This document shows, piece after piece, positions 51,414 to 53,579 of a stretch of DNA of 64,000 bases; the first letter of the stretch is position 1, and each line of letters begins with the position of its first letter. This DNA is from Adiantum capillus-veneris (lineage: Eukaryota; Streptophyta; Polypodiopsida; Polypodiales; Pteridaceae). The notes below the pieces were generated by a model that searched no databases, was not told the origin of the DNA, and worked only from the letters and a program-made list of their open reading frames with translations. The stretch lies in assembly GCA_014529385.2 (NCBI GenBank), contig CM043952.1, forward strand, positions 65,890,370 through 65,954,369. Direction: 5' to 3'. The translations under genes and the position numbers were made by a program.

Positions 51414-53273
51414 GCACAGCAGGCAGGGGCTGTGTACCTGCTCGTCACAGCAACAGTAGGGGCAGCACCTGGAGAAGGGGGGGGGGGGGGCGGGGGGGGG
51501 GCACGGGCTTCAGGGAGCGCTCGCAAATATCCCATTCTTGTCCCATAATATCCCGGTTGAATCCTTATCAAATTCCAATGGCACTTCTGACAAATACATT
51601 CAAATCCTGGAACTCTCTAGTTCACGAACACATTCTTCTGCCCGTTGTGCATAATTGGCCCTTCTACTATTTTCATTTTCTCTCACTAGAATGGCCAATT
51701 CTAAAGAGAGAAAGTTCATTTATGTAAACCAAAAATAAAATTTTGTCAGGTTGTAATGTGTACTTGATATGAAGCGAGTAAATGTGTCTTAATGTTAGAG
51801 AACTAGTGGTTCTTCTAATGCTCATCACTAACTTCTAGTGTTTGTTTTGAATTTCTTAATTGACTTAGAGCTATTCTGCTTAAAACCCACCCACATTCAA
51901 GTGGTTATCTTTTTTTAAACTGGGGCTATCAAGATCTACTCAGCAAAATTGTCTCTTTTAGGCCATTCACTCGATTTAAGGCAGGCCATGTTAAATGTTA
52001 TAACACTTCTTTAAGCGACAGAACAGTCACAACGCCAGTACACAAGATGTGGATGTCAACTCCCGACTCCCAAGGGATGGAGTAATCATTGTTTAAAGTG
52101 AAGAAAACAGCCCAGAAAATCTTATCATTTGTTTTCACCCACCATGTGAAGTGATCATTGCCTTATCTCCAAAGCTCAAAAAAAGACTATGGCCTTTGCC
52201 ACTGGCAGGCCTAAAAGGCGGAGATTCTGGCTTGGAGAAGGTTGAAACTTGGAACATGAAGGATTTTCCGCCACATAGCCTCTCCCTTGCTGGAATCCCT
52301 TCAGCCTTAATCTCTTAATATAAAAATATAGAGGCGCCACATAAGGCACAGAAAAAGTGGATTGTGCAAGAATGGATGTATCAAATTCATCTTAAAGGCC
52401 CACTCTGGCCTCGCCAGGATGTTAATAAACTTTTTTCTCTGTCTTCACTGCTACTGTAATGCAGCTTAGAAACAAGCCCCTTCTTTCTACCTTATAACCG
52501 TGCACATGTATACAGGACTAAACCTTCCTGACCATTACGCTGCACATTTTGACGAGCAAAAACCAAATATCAACAAGGGTAGATGCTACAAGCCATTCAC
52601 ACATCAACCTTCAAATCTAAGCAGAAAACCTGCAGAAGGACCAGATAACCATTGTTGCTTACCCTGATCTCCATTAAAAGCACGTGCTTTGGTTTTGCTT
52701 CACCATCAATCAAAGAAGTTGCTATAGAAGACCCCGGTTGTGATAAGTGAAACCCCATGCCTGCTACTTCCTAAAGATTTAAACCTGGTTAGCCGATGGG
52801 ATCTTAAAGCACGTGAACTAATACAGAACTGCCCAAAAACTAGTCTGACCTCTGGATCTACCAAGCACTCATGTTCATGCCCCCAGATTACAAAATCCAG
52901 AAAACGTGGCAGAAAATGTTCATTAACTGCATTCTTCGGGTTTGTCTTGACCCTGTGGCATAAAGTACCAACACGTGAGATAACGACAAGAGGTCAAGTT
53001 CCGCTCACAAAAAAATGGAAAATAGGTTGACCTGTTTTGATGGAGCACTAGTATGTTGAACCAATCAGAAACCGGTGAGTCGCCCTGAATTTCAGGTCGA
53101 ATCCACCGTACAGCATGAGGAGTCTGCAGGCATCAAAGACAAGGAGCACATAAGGTAATACTTCAAAACTTCAAATATGGAAAATAACTTATCAATATGA
53201 TGACCTGAAACATGCGGTTTAACCGTTCATCTCGAATGTTCCCAAGACCATATAGTGCCACCTTTGTTGTGCC
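13729..53273 (-). CDS. MRE11: MRE11 double-strand-break repair nuclease subunit (15 exons seen, both ends missing)
   Basis: MRE11 is the manganese-dependent nuclease of the MRE11-RAD50-NBS1 complex, which processes DNA double-strand breaks and maintains telomeres in the nucleus. Fifteen exons are placed here. The first twelve total 975 bp (325 codons), and the three C-terminal ones 552 bp (184 codons); all GT-AG phases that can be checked agree. Diagnostic segments in order: [38 protein letters not shown] (phosphodiesterase motif V histidines), [72 protein letters not shown], then an RG-rich region with LKQTTLDLS and acidic/basic tails. Motifs I-IV (N-terminal) must lie beyond 64000 because everything from 53580 on is transposon. 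An exon between 27744 and 14542 and the last exon were not identified. Introns hold nearly all the transposons. Confidence 0.95.
14008..14131 (-). CDS. MRE11: MRE11 exon: Ala/Ser-rich linker
   Basis: 124 bp; its first base completes an Arg codon from the preceding exon, then 41 codons. Acceptor GAGTGCAG, donor CCG/GTGTG. Encodes [19 protein letters not shown] and SSSSEEV, the spacing and composition expected after the RG-box of plant MRE11. Confidence 0.87.
14310..14542 (-). CDS. MRE11: MRE11 exon: RG-rich DNA-binding region
   Basis: 233 bp if the acceptor is TTTTGTGCAG (start 14542); an upstream acceptor near 14596 would add an in-frame [15 protein letters not shown], so the 5' border is uncertain. 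Donor CAAAG/GTGAAT. It carries [15 protein letters not shown], then [19 protein letters not shown] and LKQTTLDLS. Arginine-glycine repeats in MRE11 are known sites of arginine methylation and DNA binding. Confidence 0.88.
14673..14796. repeat. (CA)n(TA)n compound microsatellite
   Basis: Long interrupted CA tract (with CG steps) to 14780, then TA repeat to 14796. A truncated LINE-A fragment starts immediately after it. It lies in the MRE11 intron upstream of the exon at 14542. Confidence 0.95.
14797..14962 (+). pseudogene. LINE-A ORF2 C-terminal fragment
   Basis: About 165 bp matching the Cys/His tail region of LINE-A ORF2 (reads around [35 protein letters not shown] in broken frame). Its 5' end is flush with the CA/TA microsatellite and its 3' end stops at LTR-like sequence (about 14963). 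Confidence 0.85.
14963..15008 (+). mobile_element. LTR scrap (family D-like), left side of LINE insertion
   Basis: GGTGCGGAACTCCGCCGTGTC and CATGTCGAC resemble the LTR near 63890-63925 (GGCACGGAACTCTGTC, CATGTCGAAT). It ends in TCTCTCTC (15001-15008), directly followed by the 5' end of LINE-A copy 2. The matching right side is at 20648-20730. Confidence 0.65.
15040..15480 (+). repeat. Minisatellite in LINE-A 5' leader
   Basis: Degenerate tandem units built on GGCGAGGGACGAGGGCGACCT with CTGCTGTG spacers, starting after a short GGCAGT repeat. Units vary in length (about 20-35 bp). Such leaders often hold LINE promoters. Long frames on both strands here are caused by the repeat. Confidence 0.8.
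15566..16765 (+). CDS. LINE-A ORF1 protein (399 aa)
   Basis: Intact 399-codon frame. Residues about 60-240 form a long charged coiled coil (many KEL, EEI, MEK heptads). Residues about 265-365 carry a compact domain ([48 protein letters not shown]), and the C-terminus is basic ([16 protein letters not shown]). This layout of coiled coil, RRM-like fold and basic C-terminal domain resembles L1 ORF1p; assignment to that type is by pattern, not alignment. It would coat LINE RNA and act as a nucleic-acid chaperone. It ends 30 bp before ORF2. A diverged partial copy is at 12029-12980 on the other strand. Confidence 0.88.
   Translation: MTRARPTRADARPPMMDQPIEDGDASGFTTPQKMKATFKRRNRDSILSPSSLRAGKAVRVQDDLMMEKVQVMIKSELSFMRDDIRKEMYANADSYKNSMYADMTKELDKAMLGRHHEMYISVKGEMQALMRAEVNVMECIMQKKLDEAITSFESWKTNMEKCMKEKDAVIAELKGELAACKIMPKTEGGNQPSMLKELEDIKEQVKTLREGEEQNSKEASSWAERLVKTQEKVDEAEKWIEGAKKGKARMPEVAQTSTIINMTIEEEQKRRTRALHVRITGIKDTENVEDEVKELLQRMGIPEPMHTGAWRVGKKGVDEKGNVKEKALILRFPTLETRKEFLKKRPALKKTGIFMGDDLTLAQIAHMQELMPEIKAAREKGKIAFYRGGKVVVLEKRTA
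16796..20389 (+). pseudogene. LINE-A ORF2 with a single nonsense codon (W to TGA)
   Basis: One continuous frame of about 1197 codons interrupted only at 18692-18694, where TGA stands in place of the Trp found in copy 1 (I-W-G-I-M-A-L-Y). Domains: complete EEP endonuclease ([37 protein letters not shown]) about 1-240; RT about 420-760 ([12 protein letters not shown] before the stop; [11 protein letters not shown] and [12 protein letters not shown] after it); C-terminal Cys/His cluster [18 protein letters not shown]. The stop lies between RT motifs, so the truncated product lacks YADD. All other residues expected for activity are visible. Start at 16796 is chosen because the endonuclease begins there. 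Confidence 0.93.
20571..20647. repeat. (TC)n tract at LINE-A copy 2 3' junction
   Basis: About 38 TC units immediately after the LINE CATTT tail. Confidence 0.95.
20648..20825 (+). mobile_element. LTR scrap (family D-like), right side of LINE insertion
   Basis: Contains ACTTGGAGTGTCCAAGTCT at 20700-20718, identical to the last bases of the window (63982-64000), preceded by a GAATTC/GATTT-rich stretch in similar order. With 14963-15008 it makes up the LTR region into which LINE-A copy 2 inserted. Sequence after 20730 is unassigned. Confidence 0.6.
20826..20950 (+). mobile_element. LINE-A 3' tail, truncated copy
   Basis: Matches the LINE-A 3' UTR (TTGTACCT, GGTCTCATAGGTCA, TTGGCCTTTTGAAGACGT, then CATTTAATTTCGTTC) and ends directly on TC repeat. 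Only the last 125 bp are present. Independent example of the tail-to-TC junction. Confidence 0.85.
20951..21023. repeat. (TC)n tract between two LINE-A pieces
   Basis: About 36 CT units, with a LINE-A 3' end on its left and the truncated 5' end of another LINE-A fragment on its right. Confidence 0.95.
21024..21385 (+). pseudogene. LINE-A ORF2 C-terminal fragment
   Basis: Homologous to ORF2 codons around [16 protein letters not shown] and the Cys/His tail (CRL...[10 protein letters not shown]) through the RESQRQ end, but frameshifted and partly deleted. The 5' end starts exactly at the TC tract; the 3' end is cut by gypsy sequence at about 21388. Confidence 0.88.
21390..22743 (+). pseudogene. 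Ty3/gypsy reverse transcriptase and RNase H start (family B, copy 2)
   Basis: Frame from 21473 carries the whole RT: linker [71 protein letters not shown], catalytic [19 protein letters not shown], then SFLGLCSY and a TAA (22406-22408) where the family normally has Tyr-Tyr-Arg-(K/R)-F. After the stop the same frame resumes ([15 protein letters not shown]) into RNase H ([15 protein letters not shown]). A further frameshift near 22670 precedes [20 protein letters not shown] and RNase H copy the element's RNA into DNA in cytoplasmic particles. Broken at 22743 by the copia region. Confidence 0.92.
22994..23003 (+). promoter_or_regulatory. LTR TATA box
   Basis: TATATATAGG preceded by CTCC, placed about 155 bp into the LTR, as expected for a plant LTR promoter driving plus-strand transcription. 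Confidence 0.6.
23103..23167. repeat. (TC)n tract inside copia LTR
   Basis: About 32 CT units near the LTR 3' end, unoccupied by a LINE. Confidence 0.95.
23191..23202 (+). promoter_or_regulatory. Primer binding site, initiator tRNA-Met
   Basis: TGGTATCAGAGC immediately after the LTR CA end. This is the standard 12-base plant retrotransposon PBS. Confidence 0.92.
23203..24727 (+). other. Copia leader/internal remnant without recognised coding
   Basis: Long, pyrimidine-rich, low-stop sequence (open frames of 239 and 288 codons), but no gag, protease, integrase or RT motif is visible. The first 600 bases contain about eleven copies of a GCGTTTTT-like motif. The sequence ends near 24727 where family B integrase resumes. 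It is probably the leader of the copia element or a captured segment. Confidence 0.45.
24728..26290 (+). pseudogene. Ty3/gypsy integrase with chromodomain (family B, copy 2)
   Basis: Continues the family B pol after the copia insertion. HHCC zinc domain ([20 protein letters not shown], about 24960-25095), catalytic core ([17 protein letters not shown], then after a frameshift TDGQSEEAN with the catalytic Glu kept), C-terminal domain ([30 protein letters not shown], about 25845-25960), and a chromodomain split by a frameshift (EILIPEEVL ... [20 protein letters not shown], to about 26160). Chromodomains on integrase mark chromoviruses and are thought to steer insertion to modified chromatin. 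At least four frame breaks; non-functional. Region 25440-25500 includes a small local duplication of GAAGAGGCTA. Confidence 0.9.
26449..26460 (+). promoter_or_regulatory. Polypurine tract of family B element
   Basis: AAGAGGGAGGTA directly precedes the TGTCACGAGG start of an LTR, as expected for the plus-strand primer. Confidence 0.75.
26461..26720 (+). mobile_element. 3' LTR of family B element, truncated
   Basis: Begins TGTCACGAGGATGTGGC after a polypurine tract. The TGTCAC start and nearby GTGGCAAC recall the LTRs at 32392 and 63417. It is cut near 26720 by a LINE-A fragment, so its end and length are unknown. Confidence 0.7.
26722..27330 (+). pseudogene. LINE-A ORF2 fragment (thumb region onward)
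   Basis: Reads [80 protein letters not shown] in order across several frameshifts and stops. Homologous to ORF2 residues about 790-990 of the full-length copy. Both ends truncated; no TC tract at either end. Confidence 0.88.
27331..27607. other. Unassigned MRE11 intron sequence
   Basis: No repeat family or coding signal recognised. The missing MRE11 exon between KEEDLIEK and the RG-box was searched for here by eye and not found. Confidence 0.4.
27608..27759. repeat. 67-bp duplication copying the 3' end of an MRE11 exon and its donor site
   Basis: Units at 27608-27674 and 27692-27759 are near-identical, offset by 84 bp. On the minus strand each contains GACTTGATTGAGAAA followed by GT(T/C)AGCC, so the 3' end and splice donor of the exon at 27744-27803 exist twice. 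Confidence 0.9.
27744..27803 (-). CDS. MRE11: MRE11 exon
   Basis: 60 bp, 20 codons ([20 protein letters not shown]), phase 0. Acceptor GTTCAG, donor AAA/GTTAGC. Corresponds to the acidic helix after the capping domain. A decoy copy of its 3' end lies 84 bp downstream. Confidence 0.9.
27990..28103 (-). CDS. MRE11: MRE11 exon: VNDLD helix segment
   Basis: 114 bp, 38 codons, phase 0. Acceptor TTTGCAG, donor AGG/GTATCC. Encodes [18 protein letters not shown] and [19 protein letters not shown], a strongly conserved plant MRE11 segment in the region that contacts the RAD50 coiled-coil base. Confidence 0.95.
28241..28323 (-). CDS. MRE11: MRE11 exon: [10 protein letters not shown] segment
   Basis: 83 bp; two bases complete the Asp codon begun in the previous exon, then 27 codons ending AESNL. 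Acceptor CATTCAG, donor [26 protein letters not shown] is diagnostic of plant MRE11. Confidence 0.95.
28497..28688. repeat. 98-bp tandem duplication in MRE11 intron
   Basis: Units 28497-28594 and 28595-28688 start GCAATTTATGCAGCTTCAA and end near TTGGCGTTCTAA, with small indels. Intron between the exons at 28323 and 29155. Confidence 0.85.
28689..29154. other. MRE11 intron, nothing recognised
   Basis: Part of the intron between exons 29155-29218 and 28241-28323. AT-rich; no coding or transposon signal. Confidence 0.6.
29155..29218 (-). CDS. MRE11: MRE11 exon: [10 protein letters not shown] segment
   Basis: 64 bp, 21 codons plus one base. Acceptor TTTTTTAG, donor ACTG/GTACTG. Encodes [17 protein letters not shown], continuing GQKFVGK from the previous exon. 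Its leftover G pairs with AT of the next exon to make Asp, which supports both borders. Confidence 0.92.
29304..29366 (-). CDS. MRE11: MRE11 exon: [10 protein letters not shown] segment
   Basis: 63 bp, 21 codons, phase 0. Acceptor TATACAG, donor [25 protein letters not shown] is among the best-conserved parts of MRE11. Confidence 0.96.
29452..29529 (-). CDS. MRE11: MRE11 exon: capping-domain segment
   Basis: 78 bp, 26 codons, phase 0. Acceptor CTTACAG, donor AAG/GTTCGT. Encodes [11 protein letters not shown] and [11 protein letters not shown], within the capping domain that follows the nuclease core. Confidence 0.94.
29657..29728 (-). CDS. MRE11: MRE11 exon: [14 protein letters not shown] segment
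   Basis: 72 bp, 24 codons, phase 0. Acceptor TTGCAAG, donor TTG/GTAGTG (a weak donor). Encodes [19 protein letters not shown]. Confidence 0.92.
29815..29883 (-). CDS. MRE11: MRE11 exon: QYRPTKIPL segment
   Basis: 69 bp, 23 codons, phase 0. Acceptor AATTTAG, donor GAT/GTGAGT. Encodes [19 protein letters not shown]. It is the first exon after the 22.8 kb intron, joining directly to VLLMEIR of the exon at 52663-52770. Confidence 0.95.
29884..31351. other. MRE11 large intron, 3' portion, nothing recognised
   Basis: No transposon domain or long frame; a short CA run near 31108-31131. Sequence is AT-rich and unique-looking, so it may be the ancestral intron. Confidence 0.5.
31352..31650. repeat. 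Tandem duplication, period about 149-150 bp
   Basis: Two units (31352-31501 and 31502-31650) share ATTTAAAT(T/C)TAGTAT, GCCTCATTCATACCATC, GATGCATGTGAAGGAG and the end GAATTCAAGGACTCA, with roughly 8-10% mismatch by eye. Confidence 0.9.
31651..32391. other. Unassigned MRE11 intron sequence
   Basis: No frame above 60 codons and no recognised family. It ends at the LTR start at 32392. Confidence 0.5.
32392..32750 (+). mobile_element. LTR fragment related to family A
   Basis: Begins TGTCACACACTGCTGACGTG and continues AAGCCACTGAAGAACGGAGCC, AAGTCTTGCCGAATGGCC, TTTTTAAAGAAGAGTTCCC, GGGCCC. This is the plus-strand equivalent of the minus-oriented family A LTRs (TGTAACAAATTGCTGACGTG on their minus strand). 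Three GACGTGGCA-like repeats lie at 32650-32745. It abuts integrase coding sequence at about 32751 with no LTR end. Confidence 0.75.
32752..33440 (+). pseudogene. Ty3/gypsy integrase, C-terminal half, one stop
   Basis: One frame from [19 protein letters not shown] (second catalytic Asp region) through ENGQAESTN (catalytic Glu), FGLEAIAPF and, after an in-frame TGA at 33256-33258, [30 protein letters not shown] (GPF-type C-terminal domain) to a natural TAG near 33439. The first Asp and zinc domain are missing at the junction with the LTR fragment. It probably belongs to the outer family C element that ends at 43290, since orientation agrees, but this is inference. Confidence 0.88.
33441..33978. 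other. Non-coding stretch after integrase
   Basis: CT-rich, no coding signal; leads into the C-rich minisatellite. Two copies of CATTGTCTCTTCTA occur near 33448-33485. Confidence 0.5.
33979..34187. repeat. C-rich minisatellite, left half
   Basis: Degenerate units around AACTCGCCCCCTCCCCTTTCCC. It is interrupted at 34187/34188 by the family C element and resumes at 39963. Confidence 0.88.
34183..34187 (+). repeat. Target-site duplication CTATC, left copy
   Basis: CTATC immediately before the LTR start TGTAGTAGGG; repeated exactly at 39958-39962 after the 3' LTR. Confidence 0.9.
34188..34775 (+). mobile_element. Family C 5' LTR
   Basis: Starts TGTAGTAGGG, ends CGCGCTACA. The sequence ten bases after it, TGGCGATCACGGTGGGACC (from about 34789), could be a primer binding site for a tRNA other than initiator Met; the tRNA was not identified. 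Confidence 0.92.
35168..36415 (+). CDS. Family C Gag with two CCHC zinc knuckles (up to 415 aa)
   Basis: A 415-codon frame. The first about 80 residues are Ser/Pro-rich, and a more likely start is the Met at 35408 ([18 protein letters not shown]). The capsid domain follows ([49 protein letters not shown]), then a coiled segment, then two knuckles: [14 protein letters not shown] and [14 protein letters not shown] (C-x2-C-x4-H-x4-C). Gag forms the particle and packages RNA. The frame stops at 36415; knuckle-type sequence continues in a different frame from 36495. Confidence 0.88.
   Translation: MTHTRRSVERQSSLLSPLMYYHRRRPLTPCRNPSTSSPIPPHITSPIPSSGSPSSRSPSLVKLSPILIQQAIEQQGQQGIMEPLASVLAKVNIKFPTFKGLSLEDADDHARRFVSLCRGRGLNREDAYLVLFPSTLDGLADKWYNQFAENHFATWADLRQQFCAAFRPGDYQEKVLDELANMVLQPEETFAELMTKTKSLVAKLPQQPGEFMVKKWVEKALPKTSQQKLRESLRPDATLEEFIAAATRIEGARKLFNNSPHIDTPSVFSEGGPADPLTSLRRKLEALKLQRALQEERSFSLRQEKPPNHEALEQIKRELEELKCQQETKATVWCSSCRSPGHPPQECPLRVYCHFCEKSGHDDKDCYYLKGLHKIQQSLGPSLQQGLAPSSNMVSHYGHPNYMPPLLNTPAVQGM
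36495..36968 (+). pseudogene. Family C Gag continuation with two more knuckles, frame-shifted
   Basis: Reads [17 protein letters not shown] (C-x2-C-x4-H-x4-C) and [15 protein letters not shown] (C-x2-C-x5-H-x4-C) and then a Pro/Ser-rich linker. It is out of frame with the first gag frame (offset +1), so either a frameshift split a four-knuckle Gag or the two pairs are separate. The reading moves to a third frame by about 36875. Confidence 0.7.
36971..37094 (+). repeat. Perfect 62-bp tandem duplication in gag-protease
   Basis: Units 36971-37032 and 37033-37094 (starting GCAGTTGCTGACTTACC, ending AAAAAGCGAA) are identical by eye. Because 62 is not a multiple of three, it shifts the reading from the frame used at 36875-37084 to that used from 37114. 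Confidence 0.93.
37114..38090 (+). pseudogene. Family C retropepsin-like protease region
   Basis: Open frame with [25 protein letters not shown] (active site D-G-G in place of D-S/T-G, a variant seen in some plant gypsy lineages), [17 protein letters not shown] and [11 protein letters not shown]. The frame continues with an acidic linker and then runs into the C-rich minisatellite, which is translated as a Pro/Ser/Leu repeat to 38346; that part is not a real domain. It is cut off from gag by the 62-bp duplication. Confidence 0.83.
38090..38600. repeat. C-rich minisatellite inside family C element
   Basis: Units around CCCTCGCCCCTACCCACCCC, about 20-40 bp, degenerate. Same character as the repeat flanking the element (33979-34187 and 39963-40250), occupying the position where RT would start in an autonomous element. 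Confidence 0.9.
38601..39369 (+). other. Family C 3' internal region
   Basis: No domain recognised in short broken frames. The last bases GTGGCGGGCAACC directly before the LTR also precede the LTR at 42716 and probably include the polypurine tract, which is weak. Confidence 0.6.
39370..39957 (+). mobile_element. Family C 3' LTR
   Basis: TGTAGCAGGG ... CGCGCTACA, 588 bp, same length as the 5' LTR and differing by about 11 substitutions with no indels seen. Confidence 0.93.
39958..39962 (+). repeat. Target-site duplication CTATC, right copy
   Basis: CTATC after the 3' LTR, followed by CCAACTTGCCCC of the resumed minisatellite. Confidence 0.9.
39963..40250. repeat. C-rich minisatellite, right half
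   Basis: Units such as CCCAACTCGCCCCTCCC continue the repeat interrupted at 34187. Confidence 0.88.
40620..42269 (+). pseudogene. Unidentified extra ORF of the outer family C element (about 550 codons, one TAG)
   Basis: A single frame runs from a TAA near 40618 to a TAG at about 42269, broken only by an in-frame TAG at 41187-41189. Not recognised. Visible parts: a highly acidic, serine-rich start ([15 protein letters not shown]), a possible nuclear localisation signal (GKKKRN), a region that may be folded ([38 protein letters not shown]), a second basic patch ([11 protein letters not shown]), a Ser/Thr/Pro-rich linker, and a C-terminal coiled coil (about 41890-42150) ending in an Arg/Ala repeat. 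No initiator Met precedes the acidic part before 40767. Lying between pol and the 3' LTR in sense orientation, it occupies the position of the additional ORFs known from some Ty3/gypsy lineages. Confidence 0.55.
42270..42715 (+). other. 3' internal region of outer family C element
   Basis: No coding signal retained. It ends GTGGCGGGCAACT before the LTR, matching the bases before the 3' LTR at 39370. Confidence 0.6.
42716..43290 (+). mobile_element. 3' LTR of the older, outer family C element
   Basis: Starts TGTAGCAGGGCTACAGTGTCAC and shares many blocks in order with the inner LTRs (TTTCACACTGGACGG, CCGTTGGTGGCTCTT, CACCATCCCTGCACA, GAGCCTCGACA, CACGCACATTGCACTGAGG), but is much more diverged. 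Ends CTACACTACA. A further diverged repeat of the LTR end (GCATTGAGGAGCACCCAC) follows at about 43380-43420. No matching 5' LTR was found upstream. Confidence 0.82.
43430..44062 (-). pseudogene. LINE-A RT fragment
   Basis: Minus strand: [36 protein letters not shown] (YVDD instead of the family's YADD), LGKTKVMVF, then frameshifted thumb sequence to about 43430. Starts abruptly at 44062 in the middle of RT. Confidence 0.9.
44063..44530 (-). pseudogene. LINE-A C-terminal fragment, joined out of order
   Basis: Minus strand: [51 protein letters not shown], then a degraded Cys/His tail ending near FHCLFRE. This C-terminal part lies 5' (on the minus strand) of the RT fragment at 43430-44062, the reverse of the order in an intact LINE, so they are two separate pieces or a rearrangement. 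Confidence 0.88.
44531..45607. other. Unassigned intron sequence with a 69-bp tandem duplication
   Basis: No gene recognised. Units at 44945-45013 and 45014-45080 repeat AGCTTCAAGAGC(T/C)AGGAAGAC and CTCTCCAATGCA(G/C)TCCCACA. The rest is unremarkable. Confidence 0.6.
45608..45638. repeat. Poly-G run
   Basis: About 31 consecutive guanines at the downstream side of the minus-strand LINE-B. Length may be inexact. Confidence 0.9.
45860..47480 (-). pseudogene. LINE-B ORF2 C-terminal part with zf-RVT region
   Basis: Pieces in order: [49 protein letters not shown], a middle region with the WGPMADGP and WEDPF segments, and [25 protein letters not shown] followed by [14 protein letters not shown]. 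The last fits the plant zf-RVT pattern (W..L.......FQW....RG...CxxCG...ET..H). Frames change at least four times. Confidence 0.8.
47480..48567 (-). pseudogene. LINE-B reverse transcriptase
   Basis: [79 protein letters not shown], then SEFTDDT followed by a TGA where the sister copy reads VEFADDLALYL, and [19 protein letters not shown]. The F-x-D-D acids are kept, but Ala is Thr and a stop follows. Confidence 0.88.
48900..49929 (-). pseudogene. LINE-B endonuclease domain
   Basis: Starts MRIIS then TGA where the plus-strand sister has W of SWNVQGLG (near 49913). Continues [49 protein letters not shown], then in other frames [18 protein letters not shown] and the DHAL motif (about 49200). All EEP catalytic motifs are recognisable despite breaks. 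Confidence 0.85.
49945..50252. mobile_element. ACGTAC-rich foldback-like insertion in LINE-B, one end recognised
   Basis: The right end reads ACGTATGGTACCACCTTG and is preceded by many TACGTAC/GTACGTA palindromes, matching the style of the MITE ending TTCCACCTTG at 59590. The left end and target duplication were not found, so limits are approximate. It separates ORF1 from ORF2 in this LINE copy only. Confidence 0.5.
50253..51302 (-). pseudogene. LINE-B ORF1 with CCHC zinc knuckle
   Basis: Minus strand: an N-terminal part (AEVERL-like ... GTRPSRGE), central domain ([14 protein letters not shown]-like, [42 protein letters not shown]), [21 protein letters not shown], then [14 protein letters not shown] (C-x2-C-x4-H-x4-C) and a Pro/Gln-rich tail. 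The layout matches plant L1 ORF1 proteins (DUF4283-like plus CCHC), which bind LINE RNA. At least two frame changes. Confidence 0.82.
51362..51411. repeat. (TC)n tract in LINE-B leader region
   Basis: About 25 TC units, followed at 51478-51500 by two G-runs. No LINE-A tail is present. Confidence 0.95.
51551..52662. other. MRE11 large intron, 5' portion, nothing recognised
   Basis: No coding or transposon signal; begins after LINE-B and ends at the exon donor at 52662. Probably original intron sequence. Confidence 0.5.
52663..52770 (-). CDS. MRE11: MRE11 exon: [17 protein letters not shown] segment
   Basis: 108 bp, 36 codons, phase 0. Acceptor TCTTTAG, donor AGG/GTAAGC. Encodes [15 protein letters not shown] and [19 protein letters not shown], the end of the phosphodiesterase fold. 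The 22.8 kb intron follows. Confidence 0.96.
52850..52952 (-). CDS. MRE11: MRE11 exon: GHEHE nuclease motif
   Basis: 103 bp; one base completes an Arg codon, then 34 codons. Acceptor TGCCACAG, donor [27 protein letters not shown] contains the two conserved histidines of phosphodiesterase motif V that bind manganese. Confidence 0.97.
53032..53123 (-). CDS. MRE11: MRE11 exon: [14 protein letters not shown] segment
   Basis: 92 bp, 30 codons plus two bases. Acceptor GCCTGCAG, donor ACAG/GTCAAC. Encodes [15 protein letters not shown] and [14 protein letters not shown]. Confidence 0.96.
53205..53273 (-). CDS. MRE11: MRE11 exon: [14 protein letters not shown] segment
   Basis: 69 bp, 23 codons, phase 0. 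Acceptor TTATGGCAG, donor CAG/GTCATC. Encodes [20 protein letters not shown]. It is the most 5' MRE11 exon in the window. Confidence 0.96.
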
Positions 53274-53579
53274 CTGCCATAACAACAGAATAAGCTTTGT
53301 CTTCTCAGACAAAATAGTACATGTAATGAAACTAGTACATGTAATGAAACGTATTGGACCAAACTAGTACATGTAATGAAATGTATCAGTTTTAAATGAA
53401 TGTGTGTCTTTAATAGGACAGAGCGGGCTAGAAGACCCAAACAGTACATAACAACACATGTATCTCTCATCTTGGAGAAAAGAAAACAAGCCTAAAGCTA
53501 AAGGCTGATAGTTTCCTGTCTAAAAGTACATCCATAGTCCAAAATATACTCTATCAAAGGGGTATCTCTCTACAGGGAA
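53274..53579. other. MRE11 intron upstream of the first visible exon
   Basis: Contains three copies of ACTAGTACATGTAATGAAA-like sequence at about 53313-53385. No further exon recognised. Confidence 0.6.

Larger units (their letters stand above)
45640..51550 (-). mobile_element. LINE-B copy 1 (plant L1-type), minus strand, decayed
   Basis: On the minus strand, a C-rich leader with a TC tract (51362-51411), ORF1 with a CCHC knuckle (about 51300-50253), an inserted foldback-like stretch (about 49945-50252), ORF2 endonuclease (49929-48900), RT (48567-47480) and a zf-RVT-type C-terminus (about 47400-45860). Many stops and frameshifts. Different family from LINE-A: ORF1 has a zinc knuckle rather than a coiled coil, and RT uses F-x-DD. 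A plus-strand sister copy spans 55430-63416. 3' border uncertain. Confidence 0.88.
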
